A stretch of DNA of 64,000 bases from Bizionia myxarmorum (lineage in GTDB: Bacteria > Bacteroidota > Bacteroidia > Flavobacteriales > Flavobacteriaceae), in the NCBI RefSeq assembly GCF_008086205.1, contig NZ_VSKK01000001.1:1798001-1862000 (forward strand). The letters are read 5' to 3'. This document shows, piece by piece, positions 9,313-18,802 of the stretch (positions within the stretch are counted from its first letter, which is position 1; the number at the start of each line of letters is the position of its first letter). Position numbers and translations under genes: made by a program. Under the pieces are notes generated by a model that searched no databases, was not told where the DNA came from, and worked only from the letters and a program-made list of their open reading frames with translations.

Positions 9313-10317
9313 TTGGACGAAGTCAAACAACTTGTTAACGATATAAAGAATCGGAAATTTAAACCCATTTATTTTTTAATGGGTGAAGAACCTTATTATA
9401 TTGATAAAATTTCAGATTTTATTCAAGAAAATGTGCTCACGGAAGAGGAACGTGGTTTTAACCAAATGGTGCTTTATGGCCGTGATGTGACTATTGATGA
9501 CATTGTCAGTCATGCCAAGCGTTTTCCTATGATGGCCGAATATCAAGTCATTATTGTTAAAGAAGCTCAAGATTTATCCCGGACTATTGAGAATTTAATC
9601 CATTATGCTAAAAATCCGCAGCCTTCCACTATTCTGGTTTTCAATTATAAATATAAAACCATTGATAAACGTAAAACGCTTTATAAGGAATTAAACAAAA
9701 ACGCCATTGTACATGATAGTAAAAAAATGTACGATAACCAGATTCCGACATGGATAAACCGAGTTTTGGCGAGCCAGAATTATAGCATAACCCCTAAAGG
9801 GGCACAGATGTTGACGGAATTTTTAGGGACGGATTTAAGTAAAATCAGTAATGAGCTCGATAAGCTTAAAATTGTGTTACCTGAAGGCACGCAAATTACG
9901 CCGGAACTGATTGAAGAAAACATTGGAATAAGTAAAGATTATAATAATTTTGAATTGCATAAAGCCATTGGATATCGTGATGTGCTAAAGGCTAACAAGA
10001 TTATTAAATACTTTGGTGAAAACCCCAAGGATAATCCTATGGTTTTAACGGTTGGATTTTTATACACCTATTTTTCTCGAATCTTGCATTTGCATGGTTT
10101 GAATGACAAATCGGCCAGAAGTGTCGCCGCGGCTTTAAAAATTTCACCTTATTTTACGGAAGAATATATTGTAGCAGCTAGAAATTATCCCATGAAAAAA
10201 GTAAGTGCCATAATTGCAGATTTACGTCTTTTTGATGTGAAAGGAAAAGGTGTGGGAGCAAACTCGGTTCCGCAAAGCGATTTACTGAAGGAACTGCTTG
10301 TACGTATTATGTATTAA
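9313..10317 (+). CDS. holA: DNA polymerase III subunit delta
   Basis: This 334-residue clamp-loader subunit opens the sliding clamp during replication. The N-terminal KPIYFLMGEEPYYIDKI is the HolA signature, followed by the AAA+-like domains (FPMMAEYQVIIVKEAQDL, ILVFNYKYKTIDKRKTLYKEL, EFLGTDLSKISNELDKL) and the C-terminal collar region ending in SDLLKELLVRIMY. The length is normal. The start appears to be TTG at 9313 (MDEVKQLVNDI); this gives the usual family N-terminus and no nearby ATG does. Confidence 0.92.
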   Translation: MDEVKQLVNDIKNRKFKPIYFLMGEEPYYIDKISDFIQENVLTEEERGFNQMVLYGRDVTIDDIVSHAKRFPMMAEYQVIIVKEAQDLSRTIENLIHYAKNPQPSTILVFNYKYKTIDKRKTLYKELNKNAIVHDSKKMYDNQIPTWINRVLASQNYSITPKGAQMLTEFLGTDLSKISNELDKLKIVLPEGTQITPELIEENIGISKDYNNFELHKAIGYRDVLKANKIIKYFGENPKDNPMVLTVGFLYTYFSRILHLHGLNDKSARSVAAALKISPYFTEEYIVAARNYPMKKVSAIIADLRLFDVKGKGVGANSVPQSDLLKELLVRIMY

Positions 10318-10460
10318 CATATTACTGGTAAATTAACATCTCCATAGAATCCTTTAACACTTTATATTAAACTCTCGTTAAATGATGCTTTGTATTCGAT
10401 TAACACTCTAAATTCTAGTATATTAAGGTAAACGAATTAATAATCTTAAAAAAACTTATA

Positions 10461-11021
10461 ATGGAGAATTTAAATAAAAAACGAGTAGCCATTTTAGCTA
10501 CGAATGGTTTTGAAGAAAGTGAATTAAGAGAACCAAAAAAGGCATTAGAAAAAGCAGGAGCACATGTGGATATTGTTTCACTAGGATCTGGAACTATTAA
10601 ATCATGGGCAAACGGAAATTGGGGAGAAGCCTATAAAGTGGATAAAACTTTAGATGACGTTTCTCAAAAGGATTATCACGCCTTAATGTTACCTGGCGGG
10701 GTTATGAATCCAGATTTACTGCGCAAAAACACAAAAGCAGTCAGTTTTGTGAAATCATTTTTTGAAAATCATAAGCCAGTAGGCGCTATTTGCCATGCAC
10801 CTTGGTTATTGGCAGAAGCCGGTGTTTTAAAAGGTAGAAAAGTGACATCCTATGGATCTATTAAAACCGATATTATTAACGCAGGAGCAAATTGGGTAGA
10901 CGAAGAAGTGGTTGTCGACAATGGATTAGTAACAAGTCGTTCACCAGAAGATTTACCAGCCTTTAACGCTAAATTAGTAGAAGAGGTTTATGAAGGTAAA
11001 CATCAAGAACAAATGGCGTAA
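10461..11021 (+). CDS. PfpI/DJ-1 family type 1 glutamine amidotransferase-like protein
   Basis: The 186-residue protein carries the DJ-1/PfpI nucleophile elbow AICHAPW with Cys111, an acidic partner in NGFEESEL (near Glu18) and LPGGVMNPD. Members have been described as proteases, glyoxalase III-like enzymes or protein deglycases that act on methylglyoxal-damaged molecules; which of these applies here is not known. It is a single gene closed by the shared terminator at 11043-11076. Confidence 0.9.
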   Translation: MENLNKKRVAILATNGFEESELREPKKALEKAGAHVDIVSLGSGTIKSWANGNWGEAYKVDKTLDDVSQKDYHALMLPGGVMNPDLLRKNTKAVSFVKSFFENHKPVGAICHAPWLLAEAGVLKGRKVTSYGSIKTDIINAGANWVDEEVVVDNGLVTSRSPEDLPAFNAKLVEEVYEGKHQEQMA

Positions 11022-11042
11022 TTAGTACGCTTATTTGATCAT

Positions 11043-11076
11043 AAAAAAACGCAAACTTTACAGTTTGCGTTTTTTT
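11043..11076. terminator. Bidirectional rho-independent terminator
   Basis: The stem CGCAAACT / AGTTTGCG (11050-11057, 11062-11069) has a 4-base loop and is flanked by an A-run on the left and a T-run on the right. It can serve both the PfpI-like gene (plus) and the convergent 158-residue gene (minus), whose stop codon lies inside the T-run. Confidence 0.88.
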
Positions 11077-11551
11077 AAGCTTTCAATTCTTCTAAAACCA
11101 AGTTGTAATCGTATTGCAGATCCTCATGAAGTGATTTTACTATTTTTTCAATAGTCATTACCTGTCTATCATAGATGTTGGTTAAAGTGACATTGTTTTT
11201 TATAGATGGTCTCATATCTTTTAAACAATGGCAAAAATGGAGTAGGAGCTCTACTTCCGTTTCTTTCTTTAAGGAATAACGCGCGTATTTTTTCAGGAGT
11301 CGCAATATTTTTCGGACACTTTTTTTTATATAGAAATAGCTGTTGGTGTTGATAGTTGAAAATTGTAAATCTATTTCACTTTTAACTGATTCTATATAAC
11401 CCGTTTCATCATGCGATTCAAACAATAAATAGGTAAGAAGTTCCTTATTTTCTTTTTTGAATTTAGACAAACGCAATACCAACTCCATAAGTTCTTTATC
11501 GGACTTGTGCTGCAATTCTTTTTTTATGGTAACTACGGAAACGGCTTTCAT
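11075..11551 (-). CDS. Conserved hypothetical protein, helical, 158 aa
   Basis: I do not recognise the family. The product is charged, rich in K, E and L, and predicted to be almost entirely helical (KELMELVLRLSKFKKENKELL, then KKSVRKILRLLKKYARYSLKK). It has no signal peptide and no membrane segment. It stands alone between two terminators and is convergent with the PfpI-like gene. The codon use is like the neighbours, so I take it as a real gene. Confidence 0.6.
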   Translation of the reverse strand: MKAVSVVTIKKELQHKSDKELMELVLRLSKFKKENKELLTYLLFESHDETGYIESVKSEIDLQFSTINTNSYFYIKKSVRKILRLLKKYARYSLKKETEVELLLHFCHCLKDMRPSIKNNVTLTNIYDRQVMTIEKIVKSLHEDLQYDYNLVLEELKA

Positions 11552-11668
11552 CTGTCATTCCCGTGAAAGTGGGAATCTTATTTAAGTTATTAAAATTATT
11601 TTTATTTCTAAAATAGGAAGTTTCTTAATCTTCAACTCTATTTAACTGTATAAATATACTAAAAGTAA

Positions 11669-11704
11669 AAAGACCTGATTGTTTGAATTAACAATTAGGT
11701 CTTT
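11669..11704 (-). terminator. Terminator of the fused E1 dehydrogenase gene
   Basis: A 15-bp stem with a single wobble pair (arms 11669-11683 and 11690-11704, loop TGAATT) ends in a T-run on the minus strand. It lies about 100 bases downstream of the E1 stop codon. A second perfect 7-bp inverted repeat, GTCCCGA...TCGGGAC (11759-11778), lies between it and the stop and looks like a dispersed palindrome. Confidence 0.75.
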
Positions 11705-11799
11705 AAAATTTATAACTTCAAGAATGAAAGATTCAAGTCTTTTTTCTTGATTCTAGAAGTCCCGATACTTCTCGGGACGGTCTTGCTTCTTTATAAAAC

Positions 11800-14211
11800 T
11801 TATCTCAATTTAGGGAAATCTGTTGGATTGGTTTCATGAATCACGTTGTAGACGGCTTCAAAAACATCTTCAACAGAAGGCTTGGAGAAATAATCTCCAT
11901 CCGTTCCGTAAGCAGGTCTGTGCGCTTTAGCGGTTAAGGTTTCTGGTTTGCTATCTAAATGTTTATACCCATTTTGAATATTTAAAATTTCGTTTAAAAT
12001 AAATGCCGAGGCACCTCCAGGAACATCCTCATCAATAACCATTAAACGATTGGTTTTAGAAACACTCTTTACAATATCGTGGTTTATATCAAATGGCAAT
12101 AAAGACTGCACATCAATAATTTCAGCATTTATTCCTACTTCTTGTAATTCTTTAGCAGCTTGCTCAATCACACGTAACGTTGAGCCGTAAGACACTAACG
12201 TAATGTCACTACCTTCACGAATGGTTTCTACCACACCTAAAGGCGTTTTGAATTCACCAATATTAGTAGGCATCATTTCTTTTAAACGGTAGCCATTTAA
12301 ACATTCTACAATTAATGCAGGCTCATCACTTTCTAAAAGTGTGTTGTAAAAACCAGCTGCTTTGGTCATGTTTCTTGGTACTAAAACATGAATTCCACGA
12401 ATTAAATGCATAACGCCACCCATTTGTGAACCGGAATGCCAAATACCTTCCAATCTGTGACCACGGGTTCTTATAATTAGTGGTGCTTTTTGTCTGCCTT
12501 TAGTTCTGTACTGTAAGGTTGCTAAATCATCACTCATAATTTGCAGAGCGTACAGAATATAATCTAAATACTGAATTTCAGCAATGGGGCGTAAACCACG
12601 CATAGCCATTCCAATTCCTTGACCAAGGATGGTTGCTTCACGAATTCCAACATCTGAAACCCGTAATTCGCCATACTTTTCTTGCATGCCCTCCAAACCT
12701 TGGTTTACATCACCAATATGTCCAGCATCTTCACCAAAAATAAGGGCTTCCGGATATTTGCTAAAAATAGCATCAAAGTTATCACGAATCACTAAACGTG
12801 CATCCACTTCTTCGCTACTATCATCATAAGTTGGCTTAACTTCTTTAATTTTTAAAGCCGATTTATCTGAATGCGAATATAAATGCGAACTATAATGCGG
12901 TTGAACCACATCAATATAATCATTAATCCAAGTAGCTAATTTCGTTTTAGTTTCGGATGTTTCATTCACTAAATAACGTAACACTTTTCGTGCTGTAGAT
13001 ACTATATCTTTACGAATAGGCTCTGAAATACCGGCCAAATCGTTTTTAAGTTTTTCAATAAATACTTTATTGTCACTTGCTGCAGCAACTTCTTCCAATA
13101 AGGCAACAAGTTCATTTTGCTCTTGTTTTAAAGGCTGCGTAAACGCTGTCCAAGCTGCTTTTTTACCATCGCGAACTTGTTTCTTAATCGTTTTTTCTAC
13201 TTCAGCTAAATCATCATCAGTTGCAATACCATTTGCAATAATCCATTCGCGCAGTTTCACATTACAATCGTATGCTGCTTCCCAAGCCAAGCGCTCTTCA
13301 TTTTTATAACGTTCGTGAGAACCTGATGTAGAATGACCTTGAGGTTGTGTTAATTCCTGAACATGAATTAAAACAGGCACATGTTCTTCACGGGCTACTT
13401 TGGATGCTTTTTGGTAGGTTTCAATTAAAGCTGGATAATCCCAACCTATAACGCGCATGATTTCATAACCTTTTTGCTCATCATCACGTTGGAACCCTTT
13501 TAATATTTCCGAAATGTTTTCTTTAGTCGTTTGATGTCTAGCGTGAACCGAAATTCCGTAATCATCATCCCAAACACTCATTACCATTGGTACTTGTAAA
13601 ACACCCGCAGCGTTGATAGTTTCAAAAAACAACCCTTCACTAGTACTGGCATTTCCAATAGTTCCCCAAGCAACTTCGTTACCTTCGTTAGAAAAATTAG
13701 TGGTGTCAATACCTTTTACATGTCTGTATATTTTTGATGCTTGCGCTAATCCTAATAAACGTGGCATTTGTCCGGCTGTAGGTGAAATATCAGCACTCGA
13801 GTTCTTTTGCTCTAAAAGGTTATTCCAATTCCCGTTTTCATCCAAACTATGTGTTGCGAAATGGCCGCCCATTTGGCGTCCTCCAGACATAGGTTCTTCT
13901 TTAATATCCGTGTTGGCATATAATCCAGCAAAAAACTGTTCAATATTTAAAGCGCCAATAGCCATCATAAACGTTTGATCGCGATAATATCCTGAACGAA
14001 AATCGCCATTTTTAAAAGCTTTAGCCATGGCCAATTGTGGTACTTCTTTACCATCGCCAAAAATTCCGAATTTTGCTTTCCCAGTCAGCACTTCACGACG
14101 ACCTAACAAACTACACTCGCGTGAAGTTACGGCTAGGTTATAATCGGATAAAACTTCGGTTTTAAAATCTTCAAAAGAAAGGTCTTTATTTACTTCAGGA
14201 TTTGCTTTCAT
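11800..14211 (-). CDS. Fused alpha/beta E1 component of a 2-oxoacid dehydrogenase (thiamine diphosphate dependent)
   Basis: The 803-residue protein joins E1-alpha (about residues 1-440) and E1-beta (about 470-803). The alpha half shows GYYRDQTFMMAIG, SGGRQMGGHFATHSL and the thiamine-diphosphate/Mg region IGNASTSEGLFFETINAAG; the beta half shows FGEDAGHIGDVNQGLEG, VGIREATILGQGIGMAMRG, TRGHRLEGIWHSGSQMGG and DEDVPGGASAFILNEIL. It would decarboxylate a 2-oxoacid (branched-chain 2-oxoacid or pyruvate) and pass the acyl group to the E2 lipoyl domain. The E2 and E3 genes are not adjacent, and the substrate cannot be fixed. A complete flavobacterial promoter lies upstream (14231-14262). Confidence 0.92.
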   Translation of the reverse strand: MKANPEVNKDLSFEDFKTEVLSDYNLAVTSRECSLLGRREVLTGKAKFGIFGDGKEVPQLAMAKAFKNGDFRSGYYRDQTFMMAIGALNIEQFFAGLYANTDIKEEPMSGGRQMGGHFATHSLDENGNWNNLLEQKNSSADISPTAGQMPRLLGLAQASKIYRHVKGIDTTNFSNEGNEVAWGTIGNASTSEGLFFETINAAGVLQVPMVMSVWDDDYGISVHARHQTTKENISEILKGFQRDDEQKGYEIMRVIGWDYPALIETYQKASKVAREEHVPVLIHVQELTQPQGHSTSGSHERYKNEERLAWEAAYDCNVKLREWIIANGIATDDDLAEVEKTIKKQVRDGKKAAWTAFTQPLKQEQNELVALLEEVAAASDNKVFIEKLKNDLAGISEPIRKDIVSTARKVLRYLVNETSETKTKLATWINDYIDVVQPHYSSHLYSHSDKSALKIKEVKPTYDDSSEEVDARLVIRDNFDAIFSKYPEALIFGEDAGHIGDVNQGLEGMQEKYGELRVSDVGIREATILGQGIGMAMRGLRPIAEIQYLDYILYALQIMSDDLATLQYRTKGRQKAPLIIRTRGHRLEGIWHSGSQMGGVMHLIRGIHVLVPRNMTKAAGFYNTLLESDEPALIVECLNGYRLKEMMPTNIGEFKTPLGVVETIREGSDITLVSYGSTLRVIEQAAKELQEVGINAEIIDVQSLLPFDINHDIVKSVSKTNRLMVIDEDVPGGASAFILNEILNIQNGYKHLDSKPETLTAKAHRPAYGTDGDYFSKPSVEDVFEAVYNVIHETNPTDFPKLR

Positions 14212-14230
14212 AGGTAACTAGATATTTTTG

Positions 14231-14262
14231 CAAAGGTAATTATTATAAGTAAGATTCACAAA
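14231..14262 (-). promoter_or_regulatory. Flavobacterial-type promoter of the E1 dehydrogenase gene
   Basis: On the minus strand, TTTG (14262-14259) is followed after exactly 20 bases by TACCTTTG (14238-14231), matching the Bacteroidota sigma-ABfr pattern TTTG-N20-TAnnTTTG. The predicted transcript start is a few bases further, leaving a short leader before the ATG at 14211. Confidence 0.75.
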
Positions 14263-14397
14263 GCTGAAAACTGTTATAAATTTGAATAATTATAGGGTAA
14301 ATGACGGTTTTACTACTGATTAAGTAAAATAATAGCTGATTTTCCGATTCTGTTAGAGATTGTTTAGTGAAAAGTAATCAAATCTATTAATTTAGAT

Positions 14398-17235
14398 TTA
14401 ATACCAACGCCTAGTAAACAACCCTAACAACGTTTTAAAATCCAAGGTCACAATAAACCTGATTTTTTCGGCATATTGTGGTTGAGATACTTCCCAACCT
14501 AAATTGGAGTATACAGGAAAATAAAGCTCAAAATAATCTTCCATTAAACTGACACGAATACCTGTATCATAAAGAACTTTGGTGCTTTCTTCGTGATTTT
14601 TAACTAAACCAATGTCACCGTAAGCCATGATGTATTTCCAAATAGTCATACTTCCATTTAAGGTGGTAATCCATTGGTTGGCAAAAGCTGGTTCTAATTG
14701 AGATTTAAAACCACCTTCAGCAATTATTAATTGCTGACTAAATATACCGGCACTTTCCGAGCGGCCGTAATAGTTATAATCAAATAAATAATCGGTTGGC
14801 CTGTCTAAAGCAAAACTGAAATAGTCTGAATCTCTATAGGTTTTGTTATAGAAAAATGCACCTGCAAAGAAACGTAAATTGTATTGTCGGTTATTTTTGG
14901 ATAGCTTTCTGTATTCATAGTTTAAAGCAATCTTCCCGAATTTTTCGGCAAACTGCATATCTGCAAACCAAGACGAATAGTTAATTAAATCCTTATCAAT
15001 ATGGTTATAACGCATATTGAAAACTCCATAATTTGGTTGATTTGTTTCTGAAGTTAACAAAGCAGAAGGATCCGAATCCCGATTAATATCCACATATCTT
15101 ACCGATAAATATTGGCGCTTATTGGCGCGTAAGTTTGTTTTATCTTTGAAAGATAGCTGAACGCCTGGCGTAAATTTGGTTACAAATAAATCTTTGGCAT
15201 AACTGGAATAACTAGCGCCAACACCATAACTAATATTATATAAATGTGAAGAATCATCAATATACTGGTTGTAATTAAGCGATATAGATCCGGTAAGCGA
15301 TTCGGATTTTAAACCATATTGCGGCGATATTTTATAATAGAATGGTTTCCGAAGCACGGTTTTATTATAGGCTTTTACACCTAAAACTATACCGTCATAA
15401 ATATTATTAAACTCCACAATGGGCATTAAAAAAACCTGATTATAATCGGGGTCTTCAATATCCTTTATTAATCGCAATTGTAACGGTCGATTAAAAAGCG
15501 CTTTATTTAAAGTTTTCGTATTATTTCTTACATTGAATTCCGGCACAATTTGATCATGATTTAATACCAGCCTCGTGGTTTCGGTGTCTGGAATGCTTAT
15601 CGTTATCGAATCTTTAATGTTTTCCAACCAGATTTTAGAGGTTACCGTTTTATCGGTAAATGAGAATAAGGAGATTGGCACGTTAGCATCCGATTTGTTC
15701 TTAATCGTCACGCGAATGGAATCATTTTCCCGAACTGCTCTGCTAATGGTATAGTCGATGTATTTTTTAGTTTGAAGATAATCGGTGAAAAACCAATTCA
15801 AATCTTTAGTGGCTGTGGCTTCTAAAAAGTCTTTAAAATTGTTGGTATTAGCCTCTTGGTTCCGATTGGTATTTAGATAATCCAAAAGTGTCCCCGTCAT
15901 TTTATAATTCCCCAGATAGTCATCTAAATATTTTAAACCAACGCCTGCTTTGTATTTATTGGCAATATTCTCATTAAATTTTAAAAGTGAATCTTTAGAC
16001 ATGCTTAATGGCTGGTCAATATTTTGACGTGCCATATGCATATACAGAAAACTGTATTGTGCGTTAAAATCTAATTGTGTGGCGTGAAAAGATTTTAATC
16101 CAAAAATATCAGAAAGTGTTCCGGCCAATTTCATATTAGGATAAAATTCATCCACATATTTCATTAAATAGTAGGTTTGCATACCATCTAAAAGCCATTG
16201 ATCCGTTCTTGGATTGATAAGCAATATATTTTCTAAATAACTACGAAGTCCAGTTTTTAGAATTTTCAATTCATACTGAAAATGATCAGGAAACGGTCTG
16301 ATAAAACTTGGAAGTAAGTTCAAGCCATATAAGGGATTCTTACGATAATCAATATCCGTAATTAGTAAGCGTTTATGCGGATAATCGCCTAGGTTATTGC
16401 TTAAAAACTGGGCTATTTTATCGGTAACTAAAGCTTTATTCATCGGGCTTAAATCCTCATCATCTACATTTGAAGCGATGGTGAAAAAATCCGTTTCAAT
16501 ATCCCGATATTGTGATTCTTTATTTAAGAAAAGCTTGGAGTTTACACGGTTTTTACCAGATAAAACCACAACTTGATTACCCTTAACTTGGTAATAATCT
16601 TTCTTATCCAACTCCGAAACCAATTGATAGGCCAGTGGAAATGTAATTTCCATGTCAATATCAGCTAGCGGCACAAACATATCGTCTAAATCCTTATTGC
16701 TGCTGTATTTCCATGCGCCATTATATATTGCCGGTGTAATGTACCAAAAACGCAAATTGTAATCGCCCGTGGACGTAACGCCATAACGCGTGAATTTATC
16801 ATTAGGAACCTGAACAATATAATTTAAATATATAGTGTAGGAATTGTTGGGAAGTAGAGGCGTATCCAATTCAACCTTAATAACATCTATATGATCTTTA
16901 ACCCGATCAAATTTTAATTCAGAACCATTTTGGTGAATGTCCGTAATAACAGAATACCCACGATCCTCGTTTTTTGCAAAGTGAAATTCGGTTTTAAATT
17001 CTTCCGAAAAACGCTTGGCTAACGGCGTATCTTTAGTGGCGAAACTGTTACCCCAGTCATTTAAATAAATAGTTTGAAGTGTATCTTGACTGGTATTAAA
17101 ATAGGTAATTTCTTGTGAAATTTTAATTTGATTATTCTCCACATTAAATGTTGCTTTTAGGTTCATAGCATTCTGGCTAGCTACGTTTAGACTAAAAGCA
17201 AAAAATAGGACACTTAATAGATAGAATATTCTCAA
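14398..17235 (-). CDS. M1-peptidase-like protein fused to an outer-membrane barrel-like half; zinc motif absent
   Basis: The 945-residue protein has a signal peptide (MRIFYLLSVLFFAFSLNVAS), an N-terminal part like the M1 aminopeptidase fold (QEITYFNTSQDTLQTIYLND; LRFWYITPAIYNGAWKY) and a region DQWLLDGMQTYYLMKYVDE that corresponds to the 'LDEGLTSYYE' region of M1 enzymes. No HExxH occurs anywhere in the protein, so it cannot bind catalytic zinc in the usual way. From about residue 590 the sequence changes to alternating amphipathic strands (YKISPQYGLKSESLTGSISL; FKDKTNLRANKRQYLSVRYV) and ends in an aromatic residue (RRWY), as outer-membrane barrels do. The start is TTG at 17235, overlapping the stop of the decayed gene upstream. 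It is likely a non-enzymatic outer-membrane protein. Confidence 0.7.
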   Translation of the reverse strand: MRIFYLLSVLFFAFSLNVASQNAMNLKATFNVENNQIKISQEITYFNTSQDTLQTIYLNDWGNSFATKDTPLAKRFSEEFKTEFHFAKNEDRGYSVITDIHQNGSELKFDRVKDHIDVIKVELDTPLLPNNSYTIYLNYIVQVPNDKFTRYGVTSTGDYNLRFWYITPAIYNGAWKYSSNKDLDDMFVPLADIDMEITFPLAYQLVSELDKKDYYQVKGNQVVVLSGKNRVNSKLFLNKESQYRDIETDFFTIASNVDDEDLSPMNKALVTDKIAQFLSNNLGDYPHKRLLITDIDYRKNPLYGLNLLPSFIRPFPDHFQYELKILKTGLRSYLENILLINPRTDQWLLDGMQTYYLMKYVDEFYPNMKLAGTLSDIFGLKSFHATQLDFNAQYSFLYMHMARQNIDQPLSMSKDSLLKFNENIANKYKAGVGLKYLDDYLGNYKMTGTLLDYLNTNRNQEANTNNFKDFLEATATKDLNWFFTDYLQTKKYIDYTISRAVRENDSIRVTIKNKSDANVPISLFSFTDKTVTSKIWLENIKDSITISIPDTETTRLVLNHDQIVPEFNVRNNTKTLNKALFNRPLQLRLIKDIEDPDYNQVFLMPIVEFNNIYDGIVLGVKAYNKTVLRKPFYYKISPQYGLKSESLTGSISLNYNQYIDDSSHLYNISYGVGASYSSYAKDLFVTKFTPGVQLSFKDKTNLRANKRQYLSVRYVDINRDSDPSALLTSETNQPNYGVFNMRYNHIDKDLINYSSWFADMQFAEKFGKIALNYEYRKLSKNNRQYNLRFFAGAFFYNKTYRDSDYFSFALDRPTDYLFDYNYYGRSESAGIFSQQLIIAEGGFKSQLEPAFANQWITTLNGSMTIWKYIMAYGDIGLVKNHEESTKVLYDTGIRVSLMEDYFELYFPVYSNLGWEVSQPQYAEKIRFIVTLDFKTLLGLFTRRWY

Positions 17236-17641
17236 TGTATTTTAATGAATTTTAAAGGTTCAAAGGACGCATTTGCGGCAACAATATAATAGATGCCGGC
17301 GGATAAATTTGTTAAGGTTACGTTATAAGTATACGAACTTTCAACAGTAATGGTTTTGACTAGTTGCCCTAACTTATTGTAGGTTCCTAAATTTTATAAT
17401 AGTTAGCACGTGTATGCGTTTTTAGAGTTAGTAAATTTTGTTTACAAATCTCAAAGGTCCTAAAAATAGTGTTCCTATCATTTGTCCTAATAACTTCTAA
17501 ATGCGCTAATTTATTATTAACAGAATTTTCATTCGGAAAATTTAACAAATTGTAAAACATCACATTAAAGGATGCTTGCGAAAACAATGTTGTAAAATTT
17601 AAGACGCCAAAAAGCATCAAAAATGGCCATTTTTTTTTCAT
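17232..17641 (-). pseudogene. Internally deleted secreted protein gene (endonuclease/exonuclease-like start, T9SS sorting tail)
   Basis: From ATG 17641 the frame gives a signal peptide and ASFNVMFYNLLNFPNENS, which is like the start of secreted flavobacterial endonuclease/exonuclease/phosphatase proteins, but it ends after 84 codons at 17387. Immediately downstream, another frame reads LGQLVKTITVESSYTYNV followed by TNLSAGIYYIVAANAS and PLKFIKIH, then stop at 17232: this is a T9SS type A C-terminal sorting domain. The middle (the enzyme itself) is missing, so the gene has lost its core by deletion and its remaining ends are out of frame. It lies just before the M1-like gene and overlaps its TTG start. 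Confidence 0.65.
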
Positions 17642-17664
17642 GTAGGAAGTTGAGGCGAAAATTT

Positions 17665-18354
17665 TTAGAAGTTTGGCGTTAATTGAGATTCCTTATAGAA
17701 ACTATCTAAAATGGGAATTACTTCATCGGCTGTATCCACCAAGTGAATTAAATCTAAATCTTTGGCGCTAACATTAGCAAATCCGTCTAATAAGGTCGTT
17801 TTAATCCAATCTAATAAGCCTGACCAAAAATCAGTACCGACTAAAATAATAGGGAATTTTTCAATTTTATTTGTTTGAATTAAAGTAATAGCTTCAAACA
17901 ATTCATCTAAGGTTCCGAAACCACCGGGCATAACTACAAAACCTTGAGAATACTTAACAAACATAACTTTTCGAACAAAGAAATAATCGAAATCTAAACT
18001 TTTATCTGAATCGATATAGGGATTATCATGTTGCTCAAAGGGCAAATCTATATTTAATCCAACGGACGTTCCGCCAGCAATATGCGCACCTTTATTTCCA
18101 GCTTCCATAATTCCTGGACCACCGCCGGTAATAACGCCATAACCATGCTCCACTATTTTACTGGCAATTTCTTCTGCTAGTTTATAGTTTTTATGATTGG
18201 GTTTTGTACGTGCGGAACCAAAAATAGAAACGCAAGGTCCAATTTTACTTAATTTTTCGTAACCGTTAACGAATTCGCCCATAATTTTAAAAATGGCCCA
18301 TGAATCGTTTGTTTTTATTTCATTCCAACGTTTATGATGTTGTTCTTTTCTCAT
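17665..18354 (-). CDS. LOG family protein (nucleoside 5'-monophosphate phosphoribohydrolase-like)
   Basis: The 229-residue Rossmann-fold protein has the two LOG motifs GGGPGIMEAGNKGA and MPGGFGTLDELFEA (PGGxGTxxE). LOG enzymes release the base from cytokinin riboside monophosphate or AMP-like nucleotides. TIGR00730-type members are common in bacteria and often misannotated as lysine decarboxylases. Which nucleotide is used here cannot be seen. The gene ends 23 bases before the decayed secreted gene on the same strand. Confidence 0.9.
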   Translation of the reverse strand: MRKEQHHKRWNEIKTNDSWAIFKIMGEFVNGYEKLSKIGPCVSIFGSARTKPNHKNYKLAEEIASKIVEHGYGVITGGGPGIMEAGNKGAHIAGGTSVGLNIDLPFEQHDNPYIDSDKSLDFDYFFVRKVMFVKYSQGFVVMPGGFGTLDELFEAITLIQTNKIEKFPIILVGTDFWSGLLDWIKTTLLDGFANVSAKDLDLIHLVDTADEVIPILDSFYKESQLTPNF

Positions 18355-18520
18355 ATTTTAAATCTTTATAATCTGTAATACTGTATTTTAAAGGGTGGAG
18401 GAAATTATAATCCAAAAGCAAATTTAAGTGATTTATATACATATCACATCCTTTATTTACAGGAATTCACATTTTAAAATTGTTATTTTTTTGATACACT
18501 TTTGATTTTAAATAAACACA

Positions 18521-18553
18521 AAAAAAGACAAATCATGAAGATTTGTCTTTTCT
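18521..18553 (-). terminator. Terminator of the small DUF5670-like gene
   Basis: A 12-bp stem AAAAGACAAATC / GATTTGTCTTTT (18523-18534, 18540-18551) continues into a T-run on the minus strand and lies 24 bases past the stop codon at 18575. Confidence 0.8.
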
Positions 18554-18574
18554 ATATATTTAATTTTAAATAGT

Positions 18575-18763
<189 letters not shown>

Positions 18764-18802
18764 TTAGTACAACTAATCTACTAAATTAAAATGAGAAATA
18801 TA

